A stretch of DNA of 13,429 bases from Dehalococcoidia bacterium. GTDB taxonomy: Bacteria; Chloroflexota; Dehalococcoidia; GIF9; AB-539-J10. The stretch is from the NCBI GenBank assembly GCA_018399375.1, contig JAGYOV010000010.1, positions 1 through 13,429 on the forward strand. The letters run 5' to 3'. The translations under genes were made by a program, and so were the position numbers. This document shows, piece after piece, positions 6,844 through 12,977 of the stretch (positions are counted from its first letter, which is position 1; every line of letters starts with the position of its first letter). The notes under the pieces are model-generated. The model saw only the letters and a list, made by a program, of their open reading frames with translations. It was not told the origin of the DNA and searched no databases.

Positions 6844-8127
6844 ATGAAAGTAAAGAAGGTATGCCTGCTGGTTCTGGCGGCGGTATTGTTATTGTCTGGC
6901 GTGGTCTCCTGTGCCGGACCGGTATCGAGTGACGTGGTGCAATCGGACAAACCGAGGGACATGTCTCCCTGCGTGAGCCATGTTGATATGGATATCCTGG
7001 TTGAGGGGAATAGCGAGTTCGCTTTCGATCTTTACCAGGCGCTGGCTGATCGCGATGGTAACCTGTTTTACTCTCCCTACAGCATTTCCGAGGCGCTGGC
7101 CATGACCTATGCCGGTGTTCGCGGCGAGACGGAGGAGCAGATGGCAGATGCGCTGCGCTTTATCCTTTCGCAGGATCGCCTGCATCCATCGTTTAATGGA
7201 TTGGACATCGAGCTCGCCCGGCGCGGTGAGGATGCTGAGGGGAAGGACGGTGAGGGATTCCGCCTCAACATCGTGAACGCCATCTGGGGACAAAAGGACT
7301 ATCATTTTTTGCCTGAGTTTCTTGATGTGCTGGCGGAGAACTATGGCGCTGGCCTTAGAGTGCTGGATTTCGCTGGAGAACCTGAGAAATCACGCGTCAT
7401 CATCAATGACTGGGTCGGAAAGGAAACGGAAGGGCGTATCGAAGATCTGCTTCCGGAGGGAGTTATCGATTCTCTTACCCGCCTGGTGCTCACCAATGCC
7501 ATCTACTTCAATGCTGCGTGGGCATACCCCTTCGATGAGAATGTCACCAGAGCAGGCGTTTTTTACCTGCTTGATGGAGGAGATGTTCCCGTGCCCATGA
7601 TGCATCAGACGGAGTCTTTTAGATATGTTACAGGAGACGGCTACGAAGCAGTTGAGTTACCTTACGATGGCAATGAGCTCTCCATGGTGATATTGCTACC
7701 TGAGGCCGGCAACTTCGAGGAGTTCCAGAATTCGCTCAGTTCAGAAAAAGTGGCTGATATCATGGATAATCTCAGCCGGGGACAAGTTTCTCTGAGTCTG
7801 CCGAAGTTCGAGTTCGAGAGCAGCTTCTCTCTTGCTAACACTCTGGTAGAGATGGGAATGCCGGCTGCCTTTTCCACTGCTGCGGACTTCTCGGGAATGA
7901 CGGGTGGCCGTGATCTGTTCATAGCGGATGTGGTTCACAAGGCATTTGTCTCGGTGGATGAAGCGGGTACGGAAGCTGCTGCTGCCACGGCGGTGGTAAT
8001 GGATCTGACGGCCATGCCCGAAACTCCTATCGAGATCATTACAGATCGCCCGTTCATTTTCCTCATCCGCGACATCGAGACAGGCGCGGTACTTTTCGTG
8101 GGCCGGTTGATGAATCCATCGGCATGA
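6844..8127 (+). CDS. Serpin, secreted lipoprotein serine protease inhibitor
   Basis: This 427-residue protein starts with a lipoprotein signal (MKVKK, a hydrophobic core, then VVSC with C23 as the probable lipidated cysteine), so it should be anchored outside the cytoplasmic membrane. The rest is a full serpin domain: FAFDLYQAL, GNLFYSPYSISEALAMTYAG, LNIVNAIWGQ, INDWVGKETEGRIEDLLPEG, LVLTNAIYFNAAW, AVELPYDGNELSMVILLP, LPKFEFES, VVHKAFVSVDEAGTEAAAATA and DRPFIFLIRD. The reactive-centre hinge (G375 to A383) is the small-residue type of inhibitory serpins, which act as suicide traps for serine proteases. Counting from the hinge as in alpha-1-antitrypsin puts P1 at T389, but the loop is about three residues longer than in that protein, so L388, T389 or M391 are all possible. 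AAGGGAGG (6827-6834) fixes the ATG start. It is separated from the next gene by 448 bp. Confidence 0.96.
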   Translation: MKVKKVCLLVLAAVLLLSGVVSCAGPVSSDVVQSDKPRDMSPCVSHVDMDILVEGNSEFAFDLYQALADRDGNLFYSPYSISEALAMTYAGVRGETEEQMADALRFILSQDRLHPSFNGLDIELARRGEDAEGKDGEGFRLNIVNAIWGQKDYHFLPEFLDVLAENYGAGLRVLDFAGEPEKSRVIINDWVGKETEGRIEDLLPEGVIDSLTRLVLTNAIYFNAAWAYPFDENVTRAGVFYLLDGGDVPVPMMHQTESFRYVTGDGYEAVELPYDGNELSMVILLPEAGNFEEFQNSLSSEKVADIMDNLSRGQVSLSLPKFEFESSFSLANTLVEMGMPAAFSTAADFSGMTGGRDLFIADVVHKAFVSVDEAGTEAAAATAVVMDLTAMPETPIEIITDRPFIFLIRDIETGAVLFVGRLMNPSA

Positions 8128-8173
8128 TCCCTGTATTTGTCATCCCTGTACCATCCATTGAAGAGACAATATT

Positions 8174-8210
8174 CAAGTGTATTGGGAAGCAGGTCGCTCT
8201 GCCCAACTTG
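8174..8210 (+). terminator. Long hairpin 3' of the serpin gene
   Basis: Three paired blocks nest around one loop: CAAG with CTTG, TTGG with CCAA, and GCAG with CTGC, with small bulges on the left arm. It lies 46 bp after the serpin stop codon. No T-run follows (TAGTCC), so it may protect the 3' end or aid factor-dependent termination rather than act as a classic intrinsic terminator. Confidence 0.35.
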
Positions 8211-8288
8211 TAGTCCGTGATTTAACTTAGATGTGAAATGGTGAGAACAACCTTATTGATATTTTCGTTCTTCGTTTATAGTTTATAG

Positions 8289-8317
8289 GAATGGTGCCTG
8301 ACGGCCATTCTCGTTTT
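8289..8317 (+). terminator. Weak terminator-like hairpin in the serpin downstream gap
   Basis: GAATG pairs with CATTC and GCC with GGC around a TGAC loop (8289-8310), with a two-base bulge; TCGTTTT follows. It could be a second terminator for the serpin transcript. It overlaps the start of the 51-codon open frame, so at most one of the two readings is likely to matter. Confidence 0.25.
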
Positions 8318-8446
8318 GTGGAGTTTTGCGATGCCGGTCTACGGCTCGCCGCTATGTTTTTCCTGGTGTGCATTGCGATCGCGGTGTTGCCCGTTCAACA
8401 CAGGAGCTTTTTGAATAGTGGTATAATTGTATCAGCAGGTAAGTAA
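8291..8446 (+). CDS. Possible 51-residue single-pass membrane protein
   Basis: An ATG at 8291 opens a 51-codon frame ending at TAA 8444-8446. The peptide has a short polar N-terminus (MVPDGHSRFVEFCD), one strong hydrophobic segment (LRLAAMFFLVCIAIAVLPV, about residues 17-36) and a short basic/polar tail. The first two thirds are richer in G and C at third codon positions than the surrounding gap, as expected for coding DNA. No ribosome binding site precedes it. However, TTGATA (8256-8261) and TATAGT (8277-8282), 15 bases apart, would start transcription at about the ATG, so leaderless translation is possible. I do not recognise the sequence. It could equally be chance within a structured RNA. 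Confidence 0.25.
   Translation: MVPDGHSRFVEFCDAGLRLAAMFFLVCIAIAVLPVQHRSFLNSGIIVSAGK
8419..8427 (+). promoter_or_regulatory. Candidate extended -10 promoter of the acyltransferase gene
   Basis: TGGTATAAT contains a perfect TATAAT and the upstream TG of an extended -10 element. No convincing -35 lies at 16-18 bases. Transcription would start near 8434, leaving a leader of about 140 bases that contains the inverted repeat at 8465-8481. It falls inside the tentative 51-codon frame. Confidence 0.38.
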
Positions 8447-8464
8447 ACTGCTTCTTTTGATCTT

Positions 8465-8481
8465 TACAAGCGTATCTTGTA
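8465..8481. repeat. 17-bp palindrome TACAAG-N5-CTTGTA in the acyltransferase leader
   Basis: A perfect 6-bp inverted repeat with a five-base centre (CGTAT) lies about 30 bases downstream of the predicted transcription start. Size and symmetry suit a dimeric repressor operator; as RNA it would be a small hairpin. Confidence 0.3.
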
Positions 8482-8575
8482 GCACAGTTTTTATATGCTC
8501 GCAGTTGGGCGCCATTATCGAATTTTTTTGTTCTTTCTGTGTGGTGAATATTGAAGAGGTGTTGACAACAATTAA

Positions 8576-11236
8576 ATGGAAAAGCTGAAATCTTTTTTCA
8601 ATCCGGGAAGTATTGCTTTTGTGGGCGCCACTGATAGAAAAGGATCTATTGGAAGCGATATTTTGCAGAATATGCTGGCTGCAGAGAATTCGGCCAGGCT
8701 ATACGCGGTAAATCCCCATCGTGAGGAAGCGTTCGACTTGCCTTGTTACGCAAGCGTGTGCGCCGTGCCCGAGTCGCCTGATCTGTGCATCATCGCGACA
8801 CCGGCAATGCATGTTTCTGATATAGTGGAAGATTGCGGTAAGGCAGGTGTTAAGGCCATTATTATCGTCTCATCTGGCTTCGTTAGAGCAGGTGTAGGGG
8901 GAAAGGTTAGCGAGGCCCCGATATTGGATATAGCCAAAAGCTATGGCATGCGGATAATGGGCACCTCATCAGCAGGTATTGCCAATCCACTGACGGGCAT
9001 AAATGCTACTCTGGTCGGAAGTTTGCCTGAACGTGGACAGGTAGCTTTCATCTCGCAGAGTGGTCCACAGGGCCAGGCCATTCTTGATTGGACCATCAGC
9101 GCTGATATTTCCCTTCGGGCTTTTGCTTCTCTGGGATCGACAATGGATGTAGACCTGGCTGACCTTATAACCTTCTTTGGCGAAGACCGCGAGACGAGAA
9201 GCATTGTCGTGCAAATAGATTCCCTGGTCAATGGGCGGAAGTTCATCAGCGCGGCAAGGCGATTTGCTCGATCTAAGCCGATAATAGTGCTGATGTCCCG
9301 CCTGATGGATGATTCCATGGATGTTTCTCCTCAAGAGAGAGCATACTACGATGCTCTTTTTTACAGGGCAGGTGTAGTAAGGGTTGAAAAAGCTAAAGAT
9401 CTCTTTAACTGTGCGGAGGTGCTGAATACGTTTCGTCCTCCGGAGGGACTCAACCTGGCAATTATCTCCAATGACAGCGCTTCTTTGGGGAGTAGCAAGT
9501 ATGCTGTTATCAAGAGAGGTGGTAGTCTCCCGCCATTTAGCGAGGAAACTCGAGCTAAATTGAGAAATCAGATGCCTTTGGAGAAAGATCCGTCTAATCC
9601 TCTGGATATTCTCGAAGATGCAGGTGCACAGCGATATGTCGCATGTCTTGACGCAGTAGCTGGCGATGGAGAAATCGATGGCATTATTTTGGCTTGTGCG
9701 CGTCAGAAAGAAAAAACAGTTATGGAGATAGCAAAAGCTATAGGTGAATATGTCAGAAGGAGCAGCAAGCCCGTTCTATTCGCGCTCGAAGGATGTGTAG
9801 GGTTTTCCTCTGTAAGGCAGTTGCTCTCTGAATACAGGCTGCCTGCATATGATACCACTGAGGAAGCGATCAGGACGTATGTATACATGTATCAGTATGT
9901 GCGTAACCTGAAAACGCTCTATGAAACTCCAGAAGAACTGCCTTTTAATCTGCGGCCTTCAAAGAATCATCTAAAAGTGCTGGTTGGCAGAGTGGCGCGG
10001 GAGGGCAGGTCGGTTTTGAATGAGGAAGAGTCGAAGAGATTTACGGAAGCGTATGGTATTGTTACCACTATTCCATATCTGGCCAGGCGCGTGGAAGATG
10101 CTGTCGAGATAGCTTCAAGGCAGGGATATCCAGTGAAAATTTATGTATCTCTGCTGCCATCTGAAGGCAAATCCGATAAAGAAGTAAAAGAAGAGAATTC
10201 GATGACAGTTTTTTCGATGGCTGAAGTGCGAAATTCCTATGTGGACCTGATGAGAAATGCCAGGAGAGATGTGCCCGCTAATCGTATCGAAGGAGTAATG
10301 GTACAAAGGGTGGTTGTAGATTCTGATAGATCTTTTGTCCTCAGGGGCAGCAAGATACCAGTTGTTGGACCGATAATAACTTTCGCTTCTGGCGAAGGCA
10401 GGGCATCGGCGGATGCAGATATGGGTGGGGGATTGCCGCCTCTAAACCAGGTGCTGGCCAGGCAAATTATAGATCAGTCCCTGAGGCGTCAGTCAGATGA
10501 TGGGGAAAAACCATTGTTGTCTCCGTCCAGAGTGAGGTCTCTGGAGGAAGCACTGATCAAGTTTTCCAATATCATCGTTGATTTTCCAGAGATCGCGGAA
10601 ATAGAAGTGAGTCCGCTGGTGCTGGTAGAAGATCTCTCTATGGCCTTGAATGTGAGAATAACTCTGGATGGCGAAGCAGTTCGAAATGGCGCACAGGAAT
10701 ATTCTCATCTGGTGATATCTCCCTATCCCTCCAGGTATGGGCGTCTCTGGGCATGCCGTGATGGGAGGACGGTCTTGTTGCGTCCGATACGCCCGGAAGA
10801 TGAAGCGCTGGAGAGAGATCTGCTGGCCAATCTATCGGATGAGACGCTCAAGTTCAGGTTTTTCTATGTGCTCAGAGATATACCCCATGATATGCTTGCC
10901 AGATTTTGCAATATTGACTATGACAGGGAAATCGCCATTATGGCGGAGTATATTGCAGATGGTATGAGAAGGAGCGTAGGTGTCGGCAGGATGTTGATTG
11001 ATCTTGAAGGAGAATCGGGGGAATTTGCCGTACTGGTTGCCGAGGATTTCCAGAGCAATGGATTGGGAGAGAAACTGGTAGACGTTTTAATTGGCATAGC
11101 TCGTGAGAGGGGATTGAAATCCATCTTTGCCAATGTATTAAGCGATAATGTAAAGATGCTGACGCTGGGCCGCAAGCTGGGGTTAACCGTTGAGAGCATC
11201 TCCTTCGAGGAGAAGAAACTTACCCTGCACCTTTAG
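8576..11236 (+). CDS. Pat-type protein acetyltransferase: degenerate ADP-forming acyl-CoA synthetase fused to GNAT domain
   Basis: 886 residues in the type I Pat/YfiQ architecture. An N-terminal CoA-binding Rossmann domain (SIAFVGATDRKGSIG, residues 12-26) is followed by the ligase-CoA domain (about 150-290; VAFISQSGPQGQAILDW), an ATP-grasp-like region (about 470-700; ESKRFTEAYGI, QGYPVKI, FPEIAEIEVSPL) and a C-terminal GNAT domain (about 727-886; LLRPIRPEDE, IDYDREIAIMA with E785, QSNGLGEKL at 826-834 as the acetyl-CoA loop). In active ADP-forming synthetases KPIIVLKSG is followed by SHTG with the phosphorylated His. Here the segment after K234 is about seven residues shorter and reads DDSMDVSPQERAYYDALF with no His. 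The ATP-grasp motif HKSDxGGV is reduced to GKSDKEVK. The likely role is therefore lysine acetylation of proteins, with the front half sensing or binding ligand. The ATG is the first in-frame start after a stop; no well-spaced ribosome site is seen. A universal stress protein converges 23 bp downstream. Confidence 0.92.
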   Translation: MEKLKSFFNPGSIAFVGATDRKGSIGSDILQNMLAAENSARLYAVNPHREEAFDLPCYASVCAVPESPDLCIIATPAMHVSDIVEDCGKAGVKAIIIVSSGFVRAGVGGKVSEAPILDIAKSYGMRIMGTSSAGIANPLTGINATLVGSLPERGQVAFISQSGPQGQAILDWTISADISLRAFASLGSTMDVDLADLITFFGEDRETRSIVVQIDSLVNGRKFISAARRFARSKPIIVLMSRLMDDSMDVSPQERAYYDALFYRAGVVRVEKAKDLFNCAEVLNTFRPPEGLNLAIISNDSASLGSSKYAVIKRGGSLPPFSEETRAKLRNQMPLEKDPSNPLDILEDAGAQRYVACLDAVAGDGEIDGIILACARQKEKTVMEIAKAIGEYVRRSSKPVLFALEGCVGFSSVRQLLSEYRLPAYDTTEEAIRTYVYMYQYVRNLKTLYETPEELPFNLRPSKNHLKVLVGRVAREGRSVLNEEESKRFTEAYGIVTTIPYLARRVEDAVEIASRQGYPVKIYVSLLPSEGKSDKEVKEENSMTVFSMAEVRNSYVDLMRNARRDVPANRIEGVMVQRVVVDSDRSFVLRGSKIPVVGPIITFASGEGRASADADMGGGLPPLNQVLARQIIDQSLRRQSDDGEKPLLSPSRVRSLEEALIKFSNIIVDFPEIAEIEVSPLVLVEDLSMALNVRITLDGEAVRNGAQEYSHLVISPYPSRYGRLWACRDGRTVLLRPIRPEDEALERDLLANLSDETLKFRFFYVLRDIPHDMLARFCNIDYDREIAIMAEYIADGMRRSVGVGRMLIDLEGESGEFAVLVAEDFQSNGLGEKLVDVLIGIARERGLKSIFANVLSDNVKMLTLGRKLGLTVESISFEEKKLTLHL

Positions 11237-11259
11237 TTCTTAATGCAGGAGATCCTTTC

Positions 11260-12141
11260 TCACTCAGGTTTCACCAAAAGCAAGGGAGTCGTTGTTTCAT
11301 GCATTACTCGCTCGGCCACGCTTCCCAGAAACAAACGGTTGAATCCCGAGTATCCATGGGTTGATATTGCGATGAGGTTAACGTCGTGGCTATCAGCAAA
11401 GCTGATGATTTCTTCCTCTGCTTTGCCAACGCCCACTGCATATTTCATCTCGACGCCGCTATCGCTGAGGCCTTTTCCCGCTTCTGCAAGGTAGCTCTTC
11501 GCTTTCACCTTTAGTTGTTCAATTTCCTCTTCTCTATAAGGGACTCGTGGCACCACGGCCTCTCCCTCTACGACATAGTGATCTGATGGTATAATCCGAA
11601 GCAAGGTGACCTGTAGTTTCTTTCCATCGCTCGTGCTGCTGCCGAGTTCCTGTACGCAGGATAGTGCTACTTCGCTGATATCGGAACCATCGAGAGGAAC
11701 CAGTATCTTGCTGAGAATGCCCTTTTCGCGCACTGCTGGAGGAGACTCTGGCTTTATCAGTAGCACCGGCTTGTTCGTTTCGCGTATGACTTTATCTGCC
11801 GTGCTGCCGATCACCTTTCGCTTCATTCCCGTCTGCCCCCTGGACATCATGGCGATGATATCGATGCTCTCCTGGCCGGCACAATTAACGATCTCCTTGT
11901 TGGGGTTCCCAGCTACCAGCATGGGGCGGACCAGTCCGCGTCCTTTCATCCTGGTCTTAACAGCCTGAGCGACCTGCTCAATGTAAATATCGTGCTTGTG
12001 CGAAAAGGAGCTCAGCTGCGGAGGACAAACGTGGAGCATTATCGCTTCTAAACCGAGCCTGTCACTCAATTCCTCGATGTAGGGCAATATCAACTCACCA
12101 ACATCGGATCCATCCAGAGGAGCAAGTATCCTTTCATACAT
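11260..12141 (-). CDS. Tandem-domain universal stress protein (UspA family)
   Basis: This 293-residue protein has two Usp domains. The first begins MYERILAPLDGSDVGELILP and ends with GQTGMKRKVIGSTADKVI and a PVLLIKPES strand. The second begins KILVPLDGSDISEVALSC and ends with GYSGFNRLFLGSVAERVM and PLLLVKPE. Both retain the GxxG...GS nucleotide-binding loop, so both halves may bind ATP. Usp proteins are cytoplasmic stress and energy-status proteins. The open frame extends to 12201, but I start at ATG 12141: AAAGGAGAG lies at ideal distance, the Usp domain begins right there, and a promoter at 12200-12228 would exclude the longer form. Its 3' end is 23 bp from that of the convergent acyltransferase gene, with no clear terminator between them. 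Confidence 0.93.
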   Translation of the reverse strand: MYERILAPLDGSDVGELILPYIEELSDRLGLEAIMLHVCPPQLSSFSHKHDIYIEQVAQAVKTRMKGRGLVRPMLVAGNPNKEIVNCAGQESIDIIAMMSRGQTGMKRKVIGSTADKVIRETNKPVLLIKPESPPAVREKGILSKILVPLDGSDISEVALSCVQELGSSTSDGKKLQVTLLRIIPSDHYVVEGEAVVPRVPYREEEIEQLKVKAKSYLAEAGKGLSDSGVEMKYAVGVGKAEEEIISFADSHDVNLIAISTHGYSGFNRLFLGSVAERVMHETTTPLLLVKPE

Positions 12142-12199
12142 TTTGATCTCTCCTTTAGCAGAATTCTGGTGCTTCTTTATAATTTGACGTTCTGGGTTC

Positions 12200-12228
12200 A
12201 TTCTACTCTACCGGTTGCAACTATTCAA
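12200..12228 (-). promoter_or_regulatory. Candidate sigma-70 promoter of the universal stress protein gene
   Basis: On the minus strand TTGAAT (12228-12223), a 17-base spacer and TAGAAT (12205-12200) form a good promoter; the -10 matches five of six positions and the -35 four. The leader to ATG 12141 would be about 50 bases and includes the AAAGGAGAG ribosome site. Confidence 0.48.
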
Positions 12229-12306
12229 TAGGTGACATTATTTTTCTTTTTATCGATTTCCTGTGTTAGGCCCACATGCGTTTTGAGTATCAGGAGATCT
12301 GTGATT

Positions 12307-12324
12307 AAAGCACCCTGGAGGGTG
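12307..12324 (-). terminator. Terminator-like hairpin after the zinc-ribbon gene
   Basis: On the minus strand CACCC-TCCA-GGGTG is a GC-rich 5-bp stem with a tetraloop, followed by CTTT. It lies 24 bp after the stop of the 12348-12626 gene. The T-run is short, so termination would be modest. Confidence 0.42.
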
Positions 12325-12347
12325 GGTAGTATGTAGCACTATGATCT

Positions 12348-12626
12348 TCAAACGTTGCGGAAGGCACAACGATATATGCATTCCTCTCCATTTTCCCCTT
12401 TCCTGATTCCCTTCCCTCCCCGAGGGCATTTGACTGCTGCCTCTCTCATCTCCTGTGGACAGCGAACCCAGGCAGGAGCTTCCAGATTATAGCTTCCGCA
12501 AACGGAGCATTTTATTCCTTGGTCTGTCGCTATCAACTCGTTGCTATATCGTATGCTGTCACAACTTGCACAATAGCAATACTCCCAGTCATTTATTTGG
12601 GCAGCGTAATCCTCTATCGTTGGCAT
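12348..12626 (-). CDS. Cysteine-rich zinc-ribbon protein of unknown function
   Basis: This 92-residue protein has nine cysteines. The N-terminal half looks like a zinc ribbon: C19-A-S-C22, then an 18-residue strand-turn stretch, then C40-S-V-C43 followed by GSYN. C17 sits just before the first pair. The second half has C56, C67, C83 and C87, which could form another metal site, in a basic context (KCPRGGKGIRKGENGEECIYRC). I do not recognise the family; it could be a nucleic-acid-binding, redox or metal-sensing protein. It is a convincing gene: AGAGGTGAT at correct distance from ATG 12626, a near-consensus promoter at 12696-12724 and a terminator-like hairpin behind it. It appears to be monocistronic, and it runs toward the same-strand universal stress gene, which has its own promoter. 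Confidence 0.82.
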   Translation of the reverse strand: MPTIEDYAAQINDWEYCYCASCDSIRYSNELIATDQGIKCSVCGSYNLEAPAWVRCPQEMREAAVKCPRGGKGIRKGENGEECIYRCAFRNV

Positions 12627-12643
12627 GGTATCACCTCTTCTAT

Positions 12644-12658
12644 GGTTCGCGAAGAACC
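12644..12658 (-). repeat. Small hairpin in the zinc-ribbon gene leader
   Basis: GGTTC and GAACC form a 5-bp stem with a five-base loop just upstream of the ribosome site AGAGGTGAT. It contains the 8-bp palindrome TTCGCGAA. It may be a small leader hairpin; any role in control is inference. Confidence 0.25.
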
Positions 12659-12695
12659 TTTTTCTTCAAAGTATGGACGTGGTAAGGACGCGCCA

Positions 12696-12724
12696 TTTAT
12701 ATCATTGTTAGCTATTGGGGTCAA
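12696..12724 (-). promoter_or_regulatory. Promoter of the zinc-ribbon gene
   Basis: On the minus strand TTGACC (12724-12719), an exact 17-base spacer and TATAAA (12701-12696) with a TG two bases upstream form the best promoter match in the window. Transcription would start near 12689, giving a leader of about 63 bases. Confidence 0.6.
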
Positions 12725-12746
12725 CAGTGTTAGAGCAAGCACTGTT
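12723..12746. promoter_or_regulatory. Operator-like inverted repeat at the -35 box of the zinc-ribbon gene
   Basis: AACAGTG and CACTGTT form a perfect 7-bp inverted repeat with a 10-base centre. On the minus strand its last two bases are the first two of the -35 box TTGACC. Read on the plus strand it is a hairpin followed by TTTAT, but no plus-strand gene lies close upstream for it to terminate, so an operator is the simpler reading. Confidence 0.4.
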
Positions 12747-12898
12747 TTTATGCGGGCTTTTGACAGGATCAGGCGTGGAGAAATATCATAGTTACTTGTG
12801 GCGCTATCGCTGGTAAGGCGAATCCTTTCATGAAAATTTCTATTCGAGGGTAATATGTAAATAAAAGTTTGCTTTATATTGCTTTGTACTGCTCTGGT

Positions 12899-12948
12899 GG
12901 TCCAGATGTGAGGAGGGTCGTGCCCGCAGGACTCGCCACGCGGGGCAT
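12899..12948 (+). other. Possible H-type pseudoknot in the M48 gene leader
   Basis: GGTCC (12899-12903) can pair with GGACT (12929-12933), and TGCCCGC (12921-12927) with GCGGGGCA (12940-12947, one bulged G). The arms interleave in the order of an H-type pseudoknot, with one base between stems and a six-base third loop. It ends 30 bp before the M48 start. The two stems could also be alternatives. No match to a riboswitch class I know. Confidence 0.25.
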
Positions 12949-12977
12949 GGAATGTAGCAATTAATGTTTGATGTAAT

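Larger units (their letters stand above)
8128..8575. other. 448-bp structured intergenic region
   Basis: This gap between the serpin and the acyltransferase gene holds a strong hairpin at 8174-8210, two more hairpins at 8289-8310 and 8328-8349, a 51-codon open frame at 8291-8446, an extended -10 box at 8419-8427 and an inverted repeat at 8465-8481. A tandem TTTATAG repeat lies at 8275-8288 and a seven-base T run near 8523-8529. I see no tRNA or known RNA family. Confidence 0.5.
12627..12977. other. Divergent intergenic region between zinc-ribbon and M48 genes
   Basis: This 351-bp region holds the zinc-ribbon leader and promoter (12644-12724), the overlapping inverted repeat (12723-12746), a 10-bp palindrome TTTCATGAAA (12826-12835) and a GC-rich fold (12899-12948). 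The stretch 12750-12825 shows nothing I can assign, and I find no convincing -35/-10 pair for the M48 gene. Confidence 0.5.

Noticed and set aside
8375..8382. GCGATCGC octamer palindrome
   Set aside because: This is a cyanobacterial HIP1-like octamer, but it occurs only once here and can arise by chance; it is not evidence for a cyanobacterial origin.
12723..12751. Hairpin with T-run read as a plus-strand terminator
   Set aside because: No plus-strand gene lies near upstream: the previous plus gene ends at 11236 with two minus-strand genes between. I list it as an operator-like site instead.
12519..12791. Plus-strand open frame of about 90 codons
   Set aside because: It overlaps the zinc-ribbon gene antisense and runs through its promoter; no ribosome site, no recognisable domain. 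The opposing gene has promoter, ribosome site and terminator.
12812..12850. Stretch resembling part of a tRNA T-arm (GGCGAATCC)
   Set aside because: No acceptor or anticodon stem can be built around it.
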